From Flavobacterium sp. HJ-32-4 (GTDB taxonomy: Bacteria > Bacteroidota > Bacteroidia > Flavobacteriales > Flavobacteriaceae): DNA of 64,000 nucleotides. Where the stretch lies: positions 3,129,001 through 3,193,000 of the forward strand of contig NZ_CP092832.1 in NCBI RefSeq assembly GCF_022532105.1, written 5' to 3'. Position numbers and translations under genes: made by a program. Below the pieces are notes generated by a model. It worked only from the letters and a program-made list of their open reading frames with translations. It searched no databases and had not been told where the DNA came from. Position 1 is the first letter of the stretch. Each line of letters opens with the position of its first letter. Shown piece by piece: positions 9,101-16,632 of this stretch.

Positions 9101-10787
9101 GTCCTACCCAAGTACAAATGGGAAACTCCGTGTGCTGATGACCGCCGGAACGTCGCAAACACGTCTCCGCAATTTCTACCTTCTGGGACGTACAACCTGG
9201 GACGGAACAAGCTGGTCAGCCGGCGCACCGAACAGCCTGGTAGTAGCAACCATCGCAGGAGATTATTCAACCAGCGGTGAGCCTTCTATCAACGCATACT
9301 CTCTTGATGTAAACAGTGGTACCCTGACCGTTACAAACGGTGAATCGGTCACCCTTCAAAATGCACTGACCGTCAACACAGGCGCAACCGCCGAATTTGA
9401 AAGTAACGCCAACCTCATCCAGGTGAACAACGTAGCGAATACGGGTAACATCTCGATCAGCCGTACGGCGAATATGAGAAGACAAGACTATATCTACTGG
9501 TCGTCTCCGGTTACAGGCCAGAACCTGTTCAATTTCTCTGACCAGACACTTTCGAACCGTTTCTACGTGCTGGACGAAGACACCAACAGCTTCAAAGCGT
9601 TGTTTACGGCCACACCAACCGGTTTGGGTGAAAACGCTACTACGTACAACTTCCTTCCTACGAAGGGCTATATGGTACGGGCTCCGAACAACCATCCGTC
9701 TACCGTAACACCATGGACGGGTACCTTTACAGGTGTACCAAACAACGGTACGTATACGTTCCAGGCAACGAATGGCGTAGCTACTGCGGCCATTGGTAAC
9801 AACCTGATCGGTAACCCATATCCGTCACCGATTAACGCAACTTCCTTCCTGGCTGCCAACCCAACGGTAGGTACCCTTTATTTCTGGGCACACATTACGC
9901 AAACCGCACCAGGTGCTGCTAACTATGCTTCCTTCAACGGAACAGGTGCTGCCGCTGCTGCCGGTGGCGAGGTGCCAAATGGAACAATTCAGGTAGGTCA
10001 GGGCTTCTTGGTCACCGTACCTGCCGCTGTTTCGATCGTGTTCAACAACGGTATGCGTGTCAACAACCACCAAAACCAGTTCTTCCGTTCGTCTGAGTTC
10101 GGCGTAACAGGTCCGGAACGCCACCGTATCTGGCTTGACCTGAAAAAAGACGGTGCCGTAATGAGCCAGTCGCTTGTGGGCTACGTCTCAGAAGCAACCA
10201 ATGGTATCGAACCACTGTATGATGGTGCCATGATCCCAGAAAATGCACCGCAACTGTATTCCGTGCTCGACAACCAGGCGTATAGCATCCAGGGTCGTGC
10301 GCTTCCATTCGCCGACAGTGATATCGTGCCGATGGGTATCAAAACACCTACGGCCGGCAACTACACCATTGCACTGAACAGTTTCGATGGCCTTTTCGGA
10401 AGCCAGGCAGTATACCTTAAAGACAATGCGACCAACGTGTTGCATGACATCAAATCAGGTGACTATACCTTCGCGACAGATGCCGGAACATTCAACGACC
10501 GTTTCCAAATCGTTTTCAACACCACAACATTGGGTACAGACCAACCTGTTTTGACCGACAATGCCGTAACCGTATACAAAAACGGAACATCGCTGGAAGT
10601 CAATTCTGGAACGGTTGCTATGCAATCGGTTAAAATCTTCGACATCCGCGGACGTCTCGTAGCTTCACGTGAAAGCATCAATGCTACCGCTACGTCGTTT
10701 GCGAACCTCTCGGCTACACAACAGGTACTTTTGGTGCAGATTGTGTCGAAAGACGGTGCAACCGTAACGAAGAAAGTGATTTTCTAA
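6138..10787 (+). CDS. Large T9SS type C surface protein (1549 aa)
   Basis: A signal peptide (MRKQLLLSIFGVALALFSLESVAQ) is followed by a low-complexity, Thr/Ser/Gly/Ala-rich beta architecture. It has an N-terminal domain (about residues 26-235, starting SITTAGSAVTQNFDGLG), Ig-like and cadherin-like segments, a lectin-like segment near 600-755, an Ig-like domain near 770-880 (ending VYVRQ-type strands), and a linker with TTWDGTSWSAG (about 1020). From about residue 1108 to the end it shares a near-identical module with the 3357-aa protein, including QDYIYWSSP, LIGNPYPSP and NNHQNQFFRSSE. It ends in a type C T9SS sorting signal (VKIFDIRGRLVAS to VTKKVIF). I chose the ATG at 6138 because the signal peptide and promoter agree; 31 codons further upstream are open but unlikely. 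It is probably a surface adhesin or glycan-binding protein; the ligand is unknown. Confidence 0.9.
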   Translation: MRKQLLLSIFGVALALFSLESVAQVSITTAGSAVTQNFDGLGSANNASVPAGFKIGTDWSTGTTVVTAAAGTSGAGILTGTSSGGVYNFANGVTATATDRALGFLSTSGFSSPRSIVYAFTNNTGATITSIDLAWNYEKYRSGTRAFDWTFFHGSTSTATTAANPGDQSYAADANNTVISNPPAATAKSFSITGLSIANGATYYLRWTYTGVAGSTNAQGLAIDDFSITANVSTNNIPVASSVTFTGPLATGNTHTGSYTYSDAENDPEGTSTFRWFRANDAAGAGAVAIGGATSITYQPGSNDIGKYLSFRVTPVATSGTLTGAEVASAYQGPIVSSTNSVSTITADGTFTPTANVDYLTSTGTDVTASSFEIARFSLNDVTGSPFNDGLATTLTALSFSVTGSSNLEKIALYDGTTELAEVTAAATTSFSGLSLSAASGASKIFSVRVTFKTTVTDNAQPQLTISSATSDPTGSLFAAANAGGASSSIAGDNNRIEVTATKLAFTTTAAQTVTNVAMTTQTVEATDVNNRRDLDFVSVVSLTSSGTLSTSPLTATATSGVASFTTITHTAIGTGLTLTASFGALTPAVSAAFNIVPAPIFANPITGTNPGLSNPYTNGQTFDANISVSGIGRGAGVNGTSANDRYNGSSWDTANLDTTAYFEFTLTPVAGYQIDFTNFIYTAQFSTTNGVTTAALRSSLDNYTANIGTATLTGTTISLTDTSFQNVSGPITFRLYAWGATNSGATFSVNSFEFNGIVEASPVPQISAAPSTISGLNYFEGAGPSTSQTIGITAANLTPASGNVTASATTGFEVSTDNTNFSSSVNVAYTSGTLTNAPLYVRQAAGATAGDYSGTVTISGGNAPANATVAVSGKVVVPFTIPYFNTFSTQSTVDVALVQGFVASNAAFNTSYLRFNSIGAYLDTPVIDFTQEGDFRVEFETATFGGNNGQTLELQISTDGGANYTTLTTIAPPSSSYTTLTYDINVASYPSTNGKLRVLMTAGTSQTRLRNFYLLGRTTWDGTSWSAGAPNSLVVATIAGDYSTSGEPSINAYSLDVNSGTLTVTNGESVTLQNALTVNTGATAEFESNANLIQVNNVANTGNISISRTANMRRQDYIYWSSPVTGQNLFNFSDQTLSNRFYVLDEDTNSFKALFTATPTGLGENATTYNFLPTKGYMVRAPNNHPSTVTPWTGTFTGVPNNGTYTFQATNGVATAAIGNNLIGNPYPSPINATSFLAANPTVGTLYFWAHITQTAPGAANYASFNGTGAAAAAGGEVPNGTIQVGQGFLVTVPAAVSIVFNNGMRVNNHQNQFFRSSEFGVTGPERHRIWLDLKKDGAVMSQSLVGYVSEATNGIEPLYDGAMIPENAPQLYSVLDNQAYSIQGRALPFADSDIVPMGIKTPTAGNYTIALNSFDGLFGSQAVYLKDNATNVLHDIKSGDYTFATDAGTFNDRFQIVFNTTTLGTDQPVLTDNAVTVYKNGTSLEVNSGTVAMQSVKIFDIRGRLVASRESINATATSFANLSATQQVLLVQIVSKDGATVTKKVIF

Positions 10788-10807
10788 TCATCACAAAACC
10801 ATACGGA

Positions 10808-10838
10808 AAGAGCCGCCCACAAGCGGCTCTTTTTTTTT
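10808..10838 (+). terminator. Strong terminator after the 1549-aa gene
   Basis: AAGAGCCGC (10808-10816) pairs perfectly with GCGGCTCTT (10823-10831) around a six-base loop, followed by T to 10838. It lies 20 bases after the stop. Confidence 0.95.
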
Positions 10839-10981
10839 GCCGTAACGTGATGAAAAAGGGATGGTGTTGAAGAACATACAACGCGGCTGACAAAATGCCT
10901 CTATCGCAGGCACGTGATTTTAGGACGGGTCAGTATAACGAAAACAGGACTTATGTAGTAACCTGTATAGCTATTTTAGCA

Positions 10982-10997
10982 CGGGTCATACGACCCG
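10982..10997. repeat. Perfect inverted repeat beside the 11-bp array
   Basis: CGGGTC, a four-base ATAC loop, then GACCCG. It ends three bases before the first 11-bp unit. No T-tract follows, so it is not a terminator. Confidence 0.6.
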
Positions 10998-10999
10998 GC

Positions 11000-11077
11000 T
11001 ACTGTATGGATACTGTATAGATACTGTATGGATACTGTATGGATACTGTATGGATAAAGTATCAGATGGTGACAAAT
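11000..11077 (+). repeat. Dispersed 11-bp array element, copy A
   Basis: Five tandem 11-mers (TACTGTATGGA, with one TACTGTATAGA) run 11000-11054. They are followed by a variant unit beginning TAAAGTATC and the block TATCAGATGGTGACAAAT. The segment 11048-11077 matches the complement of 54653-54682 at 29 of 30 bases. The 11-bp period is close to one helical turn, which would place any bound protein on one face of the DNA. No coding or insertion-sequence hallmarks are present. Confidence 0.85.
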
Positions 11078-11149
11078 TACTAACCCATACCCCTAGGTGT
11101 CATCCATTTTCTTATTATCTAATTCAAGGCCAGAATCCCGTCATACATC

Positions 11150-11198
11150 TTTCCTCTTTCCTTTTTCCTCTTTGCTCTCACCCCTCTCCCCTCCTCAG
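11150..11198 (+). repeat. Heptad tract, pyrimidine-rich (TTTCCTC type)
   Basis: Seven in-register 7-mers: TTTCCTC, TTTCCTT, TTTCCTC, TTTGCTC, TCACCCC, TCTCCCC, TCCTCAG. All but five bases are pyrimidines. It belongs to the same class of 7-bp-periodic arrays as those at 32.7-33.4 kb but uses a different word. Confidence 0.65.
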
Positions 11199-11259
11199 TT
11201 TTAACCTTATCCTAATGTACTACTATCAATCGTAACGATGCCGTAATACACTGCTAACG

Positions 11260-11287
11260 TTGTGCTTAGGCGCTACCGCTACTTTTG
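11260..11287 (+). promoter_or_regulatory. Full -33/-7 promoter of the four-gene operon
   Basis: TTG at 11260-11262, a 17-base spacer, then TACTTTTG at 11280-11287. Both elements and the spacing fit the Bacteroidota consensus TTG-N17-23-TAnnTTTG. The leader to the ATG at 11302 is about ten bases. Confidence 0.75.
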
Positions 11288-11301
11288 GCGAAAGTTATCG
11301 C

Positions 11302-12768
11302 ATGAGGCTACATTACCTATTGGCGTTCGTACCCGCCTTTTTACTTTCCTGCACGACAGACCGCGACCTGGCCGACACCACCGTACTTCCCGATCCGGAA
11401 GCCGTTGTCGTGCATTACTGGAATTTTAACTCCCTGCCATCCGGCACACTGACTTCTGTGCAACCCGATGCCTCTCTGGTGACGGGTGCCGCTATCACCT
11501 ATGAAGGTGAAGGAGCAGGATACATGGATGCCTTCGACCCGGGATACGACACAAATGCCCAAAACGGCGATGTGGCCGGACAAGGACTTCGCGCCCGGAA
11601 TCCAAGCGACACACGCACGCTGCGATTTGCCCTTCCGACCACCGGGTTCAAAAACATCGTGCTTCGCTTTGCCACCGCCCGAACGGGATCAGGTGCCACG
11701 CAGCAATCATATGCTTACACCGTAGATGGCGTTAACTACACGTCCGACGGGCTTGTTCTAACTGGATTCACGACGAAGGAAGATCCGACGAACGACCTCG
11801 TCGTGCTTGACTTTTCCGATATTCCGGGAGCGGATGACAATCCGAATTTCCGCTTTGCCATTACCTTCAGCGGCGATACGGCGGCCGGAACATCCGGCAA
11901 CAACCGATTTGATAACGTAACGGTAGAAGGAATCCCATTGGTTCCCATCACCGCCCCTTCCAACCTCACCTATCCTTCGCCCCAAACCTGGTCGGTGGGT
12001 GCGGCCATCACACCGGTTCAACCGACCGTTACAGGAAGTGGTATCCAGTATAGTGTCAATCCGGCGCTACCCGACGGACTCACCCTTGATACGACTACGG
12101 GCAGCATCAGCGGCACGCCCACTACCCAAACGCCTACGACCTCCTATACCGTAACCGCCACCAACGCAGGTGGCAGCACAACGGCTGTCATTCAGATTAC
12201 CATCACAGCCGCCTCTCCTGTCTTTCTCGTGCATTACTGGAATTTCAATTCCTTGCCCACCGGTACGCTGACGACGGTCACACCCGACAGTTCGTTGTTG
12301 GCCGGCGGCGCAGCCTCCATTACCTATCCTGGAACAGGCGCGGGCTACCTCGACCAGGTGAATCCGGGCTCCGACCTGAACGCACAGGAAAGCGCACCGG
12401 CAGGATTGGCGCTTCGGATACGGAACCCATCCGATACGAGGGCGCTGCTGATCAACGCATCCACCGCCGGATATAAAGACATTGTCGTCTCATTTGCCAC
12501 CACCCGCACCTCATCCGGGGCCAGCGAGCAGCTATATTCGTATACGATTGACGGCGTGAACTTCATCACCGCCTCCCTTCCGGTCACGACCTTCAGTCCG
12601 GGCATCGACCCAAGCTATTCCGTCGTCACCCTGGACTTTGGCGCCATCCCAGGCGCAGATAACAATCCCAACTTCGCGTTGCGCATCGGTTTCGGTGGTA
12701 CCACAGCAAGTGGCACCAGCGGAAACAACCGAATTGACAACGTAGCTATAAGCGGCAGATCCCTATGA
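11302..12768 (+). CDS. Lipoprotein with duplicated beta domain around a He_PIG domain
   Basis: A 488-residue predicted lipoprotein with lipobox LLSC (Cys18). It has two homologous domains of about 175 residues (about 38-215 and 313-488). Each begins VHYWNFNSLP(S/T)GTLT and contains NPSDTR, DFSDIPGADDNPNF or DFGAIPGADNNPNF, and GTSGNNR.DNV. They flank a putative-Ig (He_PIG) domain with the hallmark LPDGLTLDTTTGSISGTPT. The repeats look like surface beta-sandwich, possibly carbohydrate-binding, domains; this is inference. It is the first gene of an operon: its stop overlaps the next ATG by four bases (ATGA). The start follows a full promoter. Confidence 0.85.
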   Translation: MRLHYLLAFVPAFLLSCTTDRDLADTTVLPDPEAVVVHYWNFNSLPSGTLTSVQPDASLVTGAAITYEGEGAGYMDAFDPGYDTNAQNGDVAGQGLRARNPSDTRTLRFALPTTGFKNIVLRFATARTGSGATQQSYAYTVDGVNYTSDGLVLTGFTTKEDPTNDLVVLDFSDIPGADDNPNFRFAITFSGDTAAGTSGNNRFDNVTVEGIPLVPITAPSNLTYPSPQTWSVGAAITPVQPTVTGSGIQYSVNPALPDGLTLDTTTGSISGTPTTQTPTTSYTVTATNAGGSTTAVIQITITAASPVFLVHYWNFNSLPTGTLTTVTPDSSLLAGGAASITYPGTGAGYLDQVNPGSDLNAQESAPAGLALRIRNPSDTRALLINASTAGYKDIVVSFATTRTSSGASEQLYSYTIDGVNFITASLPVTTFSPGIDPSYSVVTLDFGAIPGADNNPNFALRIGFGGTTASGTSGNNRIDNVAISGRSL

Positions 12769-13478
12769 GAACCTTCCTACTGGCATCGTGCCTGCTGAGC
12801 ACAGGGATCGCAGGTGCCCAAAAGACCCGTTTGGTCCCTACCCAACATTATGACCTATCCATACCGGAGCCCTCCGACATTTGTGTGGCGCCAGATGGCG
12901 TTTATTATATCGTAAGCGACCAGGGCTTCCTGTTTGAAACGCAGGCCGACGGCACGATCATTCGTAAGGCGGACTACCGCGGAATGGACGATGAAGCCGT
13001 CTTTGCCGATGACCGTTTCGTATATGTGGTGGAAGAATCCCTCCGAAAATTACGATTGTTCGACCGAGCCACGCTTACCCTGCAACGGACCGTCACACTG
13101 CCGTACGCCGGTGGCCGCAACAAAGGATATGAGTCGCTGACCTACAACCCCACGACGCAAAAGTTCCTGTTGATTACCGAAAAAGATCCAACGGTGGTTT
13201 TTGAAGTCGATCGCGACTTTAAGGTGACCAATGAAACCACGTTGAAACTGGCGCGCGACATTTCCGCCGCTACGTTCCATGACGGTTTTGTATGGGTGTT
13301 AAGCGACGAAGACCGGACCGTTTTCAAACTGGATCCGGTGACCTATCGACCGCTGGCGCAGTGGGTGCTGCCGGTGCTCAACCCCGAAGGCCTTACGTTT
13401 TCAACAGATAACACCTTGCGTATCCTTTCCGATGACCGGCGCCGTTTGTATGTATTCGATCTCCCACTTGCCCCTTAA
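12765..13478 (+). CDS. SdiA-regulated/phytase-like beta-propeller protein
   Basis: A 237-residue exported protein with a signal peptide (MRTFLLASCLLSTGIAGAQ). The sequence resembles the SdiA-regulated family of beta-propellers: EPSDICVAPDGVYYIVSDQGFLFE (about 34-57), MDDEAVFADDRFVYVVEE (about 73-90), GYESLTYNP, and NPEGLTFSTDNTLRILSDDRR near the end. Related propellers include esterase-like phytase domains, so a phosphoester-related role is possible but not shown. It overlaps the upstream lipoprotein by four bases and ends one base before the porin start, so the three are co-translated. Confidence 0.75.
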   Translation: MRTFLLASCLLSTGIAGAQKTRLVPTQHYDLSIPEPSDICVAPDGVYYIVSDQGFLFETQADGTIIRKADYRGMDDEAVFADDRFVYVVEESLRKLRLFDRATLTLQRTVTLPYAGGRNKGYESLTYNPTTQKFLLITEKDPTVVFEVDRDFKVTNETTLKLARDISAATFHDGFVWVLSDEDRTVFKLDPVTYRPLAQWVLPVLNPEGLTFSTDNTLRILSDDRRRLYVFDLPLAP

Positions 13479-13479
13479 G

Positions 13480-14655
13480 ATGAAAAAAATAGCCTATTTG
13501 GTAGCCGGTATGCTCGTCGCGGCAAGCGGTCACGCCCAACTTTCGATCACCAACGGACAACACGTCCTGGAAATTTCCGGGATGGTGTCGTCGTACTACA
13601 ATATGCGCTCGCTCAAACCGGGGGAAGACGACCACCAGAAAGACCGCTTCCGCCTGCGCGATGCCCAGCTTCAGTTAGAAGGGCGGATTGGAAATACGTG
13701 GGAATATGAACTCCAGATGGACTTCGCCGATCAGGCCGCAAGTTCAAACGGCGCCGATTTCGATCCGGAAAACCCCGGATTGATGGACGCTTATCTAGTG
13801 TATAAAGGATTGGGATTTGTGGATGTACAGGCGGGCTATGGAAAGCTCTTCTACTCGCGCAACTCCATGGTGCCCTTTATGTACTCTGCCTATTGGCAAC
13901 GCCCTGAACTGACGCGGGGCAGCCTGTTCAGCCAACGCGATGTGGGCGTTACACTGATGAAAGATTTCTGGAACCAGCGCCTTCACGCCTACGTCGGTAT
14001 TTACACCGGCTTGGGGGAACTTTCGCTAAACGGTGATAACGACGCAAGCGGCCAACCCGAATATGCAGCGCGGTTCGAATTTTCGTATCCGTCCCGCGTC
14101 CGTTACCGAGAAATTGATGCGAATGTAAGCCCGACACCGCTTTTTGCTATCGGCATCAACGGACGCTACGCCAATAAGGTACTTCCCGACGGCGAGGAGT
14201 TTCCCGCAAATGCCCAAGGGGAATACGGACTGAAGGTGCTCAACGGAAAAAAATATGTGTACGGATTTGACGCTGCCTTCCAATATAGGGGATTCTCGGC
14301 CCAATTCGAGATGCATCAGATAAAAGGCCTTCCGACCCTGCCGGATGATCCGCTCCTCCAGAACCTGCCGTCCAGCCAGACCAAAGGGTATCTCCTGGCA
14401 GGCGGCTATGTGGCCCAGGCCAACTACTTTATCAAAGACTGGCACACGGTGCTTTCCGCCCGCTATGAAGAACTTGATCTTAGTGATCTCGTACCCGGCA
14501 ACTCGCAGCGCTTTTCTCCCGCCATCGCTTACCAGATCAACGGGTTCGATGCAATGGTAAAATTCCAGTACTTTCGTATTTGGAAAGAAGAAGCGATTGA
14601 CCCTTTGAAATGGGACGAACAGTTTCGCCTTGGCCTACAACTGACCTTTAAATAA
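13480..14655 (+). CDS. Phosphate-selective porin O/P-type outer membrane porin
   Basis: A 391-residue outer-membrane beta-barrel with a signal peptide (MKKIAYLVAGMLVAASGHAQ). The OprO/OprP pattern is visible: RFRLRDAQLQLEGRIGNTWEYELQMDFAD (about 55-85), DAYLVYKGLGFVDVQAGYGKL, and a last strand ending RLGLQLTFK with a C-terminal Lys after the usual aromatic. In the family these porins pass phosphate or other anions; some Bacteroidota members have unknown substrates. It starts one base after the propeller's stop. Together with the phytase-like propeller it hints at phosphate uptake, but no Pho-box-like repeat is recognisable in the operon promoter. Confidence 0.8.
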   Translation: MKKIAYLVAGMLVAASGHAQLSITNGQHVLEISGMVSSYYNMRSLKPGEDDHQKDRFRLRDAQLQLEGRIGNTWEYELQMDFADQAASSNGADFDPENPGLMDAYLVYKGLGFVDVQAGYGKLFYSRNSMVPFMYSAYWQRPELTRGSLFSQRDVGVTLMKDFWNQRLHAYVGIYTGLGELSLNGDNDASGQPEYAARFEFSYPSRVRYREIDANVSPTPLFAIGINGRYANKVLPDGEEFPANAQGEYGLKVLNGKKYVYGFDAAFQYRGFSAQFEMHQIKGLPTLPDDPLLQNLPSSQTKGYLLAGGYVAQANYFIKDWHTVLSARYEELDLSDLVPGNSQRFSPAIAYQINGFDAMVKFQYFRIWKEEAIDPLKWDEQFRLGLQLTFK

Positions 14656-14662
14656 TAACGAT

Positions 14663-16462
14663 ATGCTACAAAAATTACGTTTCCTGATAGTTCTGGTATC
14701 GGCGGCCGCCACGGCGCAGATTGCCTCTTTTCCTGCGACGCAGAGTTTTGACGATCCCTTTACCGAAGGAACCGACGTCGCTTTCCTTCCGGATTGGCAG
14801 GGAAATACCGTAGCGGCTACCAACCGCATCTTCCGCGATGTCACCGATTTTAGCTCAGACCCGGCGGCGATGAGCATCATCCCCACCAGTTCGTTTTCGG
14901 GGGACGCACGCGTGCATCTTAATCTCTCGGGGCAATCCGGCATGTCGGTTTCGTTTGTCGCGAAGTCCATGCTGAATGGCGACGGCACCCGCGATGCCGT
15001 CCTGACCATGGAAACCACAATCGATGGTGGCGCAACCTGGATCGGCACACAACTGATGGGATCCTTCCCTAATACCAACCAGACATCGTTCGGATCGTAT
15101 ACCTACACCCTACCCGCTACGGCCGACGGCCAATCCGATGTTTGGGTCCGCTTTTATGTCACACGCGGTACCACCGGCACCTCTACTGCGGCCAAACTCG
15201 TGATTGACGACGTGACAATCGCGACCGGAGGTGTAGCCGTACCTACATTGGCCGTATCGCCCACCACATTGTCGTTCGCACAAGTGGTTGGTACACCATC
15301 CGCCGCGCAGGCCATCACGGTATCCGGTAACAACCTCACCGAAGACGTTGTCATCACGGCGCCCACCGATTACGAAGTATCCCTTTCGGTAACAAGCGGC
15401 TTTGGCCCGTCTGTGACCCTGACCCCCAGCAATGGTACCTTTCCATCGGGAACCATGGTGTATGTGCGGATGAATGCGTCTGACGAAGGCACCACGAATG
15501 GCACGCTTACGCTAACCTCGTCTACGGCATCCGCTTCGGTGGCCCTTTCTGGTAGCGCGATTGTTACGACCTTGACCAATCCGGAGCCTTTCGTGGTAAC
15601 GGCCAACACCGAACAGTCCATTTTTTCAGAATGGGATGCGGCCTCACCTGCGGGTAGTCGACCTTCTAATATGGCATTCTGGACGCACGCCACTACCGAT
15701 CCCGACCTGACGGTGCAGTTTGTGGAAGACTACAACTGTTTGTACAACCTGACCAGCCGGTCGCGTTTCAACGGACAGGGTACGAATGGTATCTCCTTCG
15801 TCAACACCGGAAACTCCCAGTTTACGGGGGTGTGTGACGGAAGCGACCCGACACAGGTAGCGGGCAGCATGATGGCCAACGACCGGGTGGGTGCTGTAGT
15901 GGTGTCATTGAATACAGCAGCTGTCGCCACCGCCACCACGATGACACTTTCGTGGACGGGACGCACGATCCTGAAAAACAACCGCGTGTATGGCCTTCGG
16001 ATGCAATACCGCATCGGAAACGGTGGCGGGCTTCCTAACGCGGGATGGACGGAGTTTCCGGAAACGGTAGACTATATCAGTGGTGAGGACAATACCTCGC
16101 AAACCTTCAACACACCGCTGCCTGCCGAAACGTTTGGGCAACCACTGGTTCAGGTACGCTGGGTCTATTATTTCATCAGCGGCACCGGAAGTCGCGCGCA
16201 ATTGGGACTTGACGATATCGGGATTGCTGCAACGGTGTTGTCGACGCCCGACTTTGAGGTACCGACCTTCCGCCTGTACCCGAATCCTGCTACAGCGGGT
16301 CGTGTGTTTTTCGGACAACCTGAAACGGTAACCGTATATGATGTAGCGGGTAAATCGATCCTGCAAGCCAACGACGTCACCGAGTTAGACGTTACCGCCC
16401 TTAGACCGGGTCTTTACTTGGTACGAAATGCGAAGGGTCAAACCGCGAAACTAGTCCGATAA
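14663..16462 (+). CDS. T9SS type A secreted beta-sandwich protein
   Basis: A 599-residue protein starting seven bases after the porin stop. A signal peptide (MLQKLRFLIVLVSAAATAQ) precedes a jellyroll-like domain (about 20-190: FPATQSFDDPF ... KLVIDDVTIATGG). Then come an Ig-like domain (about 195-300) of the same type as in both type C proteins (YEVS, VYVRM, TNGTLTL), a second jellyroll (about 310-535, ending RAQLGLDDIGI), and a type A sorting domain (FRLYPNPA ... GLYLVRNAKGQTAKLVR). The first domain ends in IDDV, a pattern of choice-of-anchor or carbohydrate-binding domains. No catalytic motif is recognised. It is the last gene of the operon; a hairpin follows. Confidence 0.85.
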   Translation: MLQKLRFLIVLVSAAATAQIASFPATQSFDDPFTEGTDVAFLPDWQGNTVAATNRIFRDVTDFSSDPAAMSIIPTSSFSGDARVHLNLSGQSGMSVSFVAKSMLNGDGTRDAVLTMETTIDGGATWIGTQLMGSFPNTNQTSFGSYTYTLPATADGQSDVWVRFYVTRGTTGTSTAAKLVIDDVTIATGGVAVPTLAVSPTTLSFAQVVGTPSAAQAITVSGNNLTEDVVITAPTDYEVSLSVTSGFGPSVTLTPSNGTFPSGTMVYVRMNASDEGTTNGTLTLTSSTASASVALSGSAIVTTLTNPEPFVVTANTEQSIFSEWDAASPAGSRPSNMAFWTHATTDPDLTVQFVEDYNCLYNLTSRSRFNGQGTNGISFVNTGNSQFTGVCDGSDPTQVAGSMMANDRVGAVVVSLNTAAVATATTMTLSWTGRTILKNNRVYGLRMQYRIGNGGGLPNAGWTEFPETVDYISGEDNTSQTFNTPLPAETFGQPLVQVRWVYYFISGTGSRAQLGLDDIGIAATVLSTPDFEVPTFRLYPNPATAGRVFFGQPETVTVYDVAGKSILQANDVTELDVTALRPGLYLVRNAKGQTAKLVR

Positions 16463-16483
16463 GACGTTATTTTAACGAACTGT

Positions 16484-16512
16484 AAAGGCCGTCCCGTGTG
16501 GAGGGCCTTTTC
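16484..16512 (+). terminator. Terminator of the four-gene operon
   Basis: AAAGGCC (16484-16490) pairs with GGCCTTT (16504-16510), with a short interrupted inner stem, followed by TTCTGTTT. It lies 21 bases after the stop at 16462. Confidence 0.7.
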
Positions 16513-16580
16513 TGTTTACAATGCGTTAATATACCGTTGAATTTCTTAAACTTAACATAATTACACGCTGTAAATCAGAT

Positions 16581-16593
16581 GCTTGTTACAAGC
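16581..16593. promoter_or_regulatory. 13-bp perfect palindrome abutting a -7 box
   Basis: GCTTGT-T-ACAAGC ends exactly where the -7 box TAATTTTG begins. An operator is inferred from position. The word differs from the palindrome at 6081-6094, so a shared regulator is not implied. Confidence 0.45.
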
Positions 16594-16601
16594 TAATTTT
16601 G
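16594..16601 (+). promoter_or_regulatory. -7 promoter box (3357-aa gene)
   Basis: TAATTTTG fits TAnnTTTG, 31 bases upstream of the ATG at 16633. Confidence 0.6.
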
Positions 16602-16632
16602 TAGCAAACCTAATGTGCAAAAAACGATTCTC

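Larger units (their letters stand above)
10839..11259. other. Noncoding gap with two repeat systems
   Basis: No credible gene is seen here; a 61-codon frame at 11050-11235 is composed of repeat sequence. The gap contains a hairpin CGGGTC-ATAC-GACCCG (10982-10997), the 11-bp tandem array and its conserved block (11000-11077), and a pyrimidine-rich heptad tract (11150-11198). The octamer ACGGGTCA occurs at about 10924 and again at 10981. Confidence 0.7.

Noticed and set aside
11050..11235. 61-codon plus-strand frame between the two surface-protein loci
   Set aside because: It starts inside the 11-bp array and runs through the pyrimidine heptad tract; the composition is repeat-driven.
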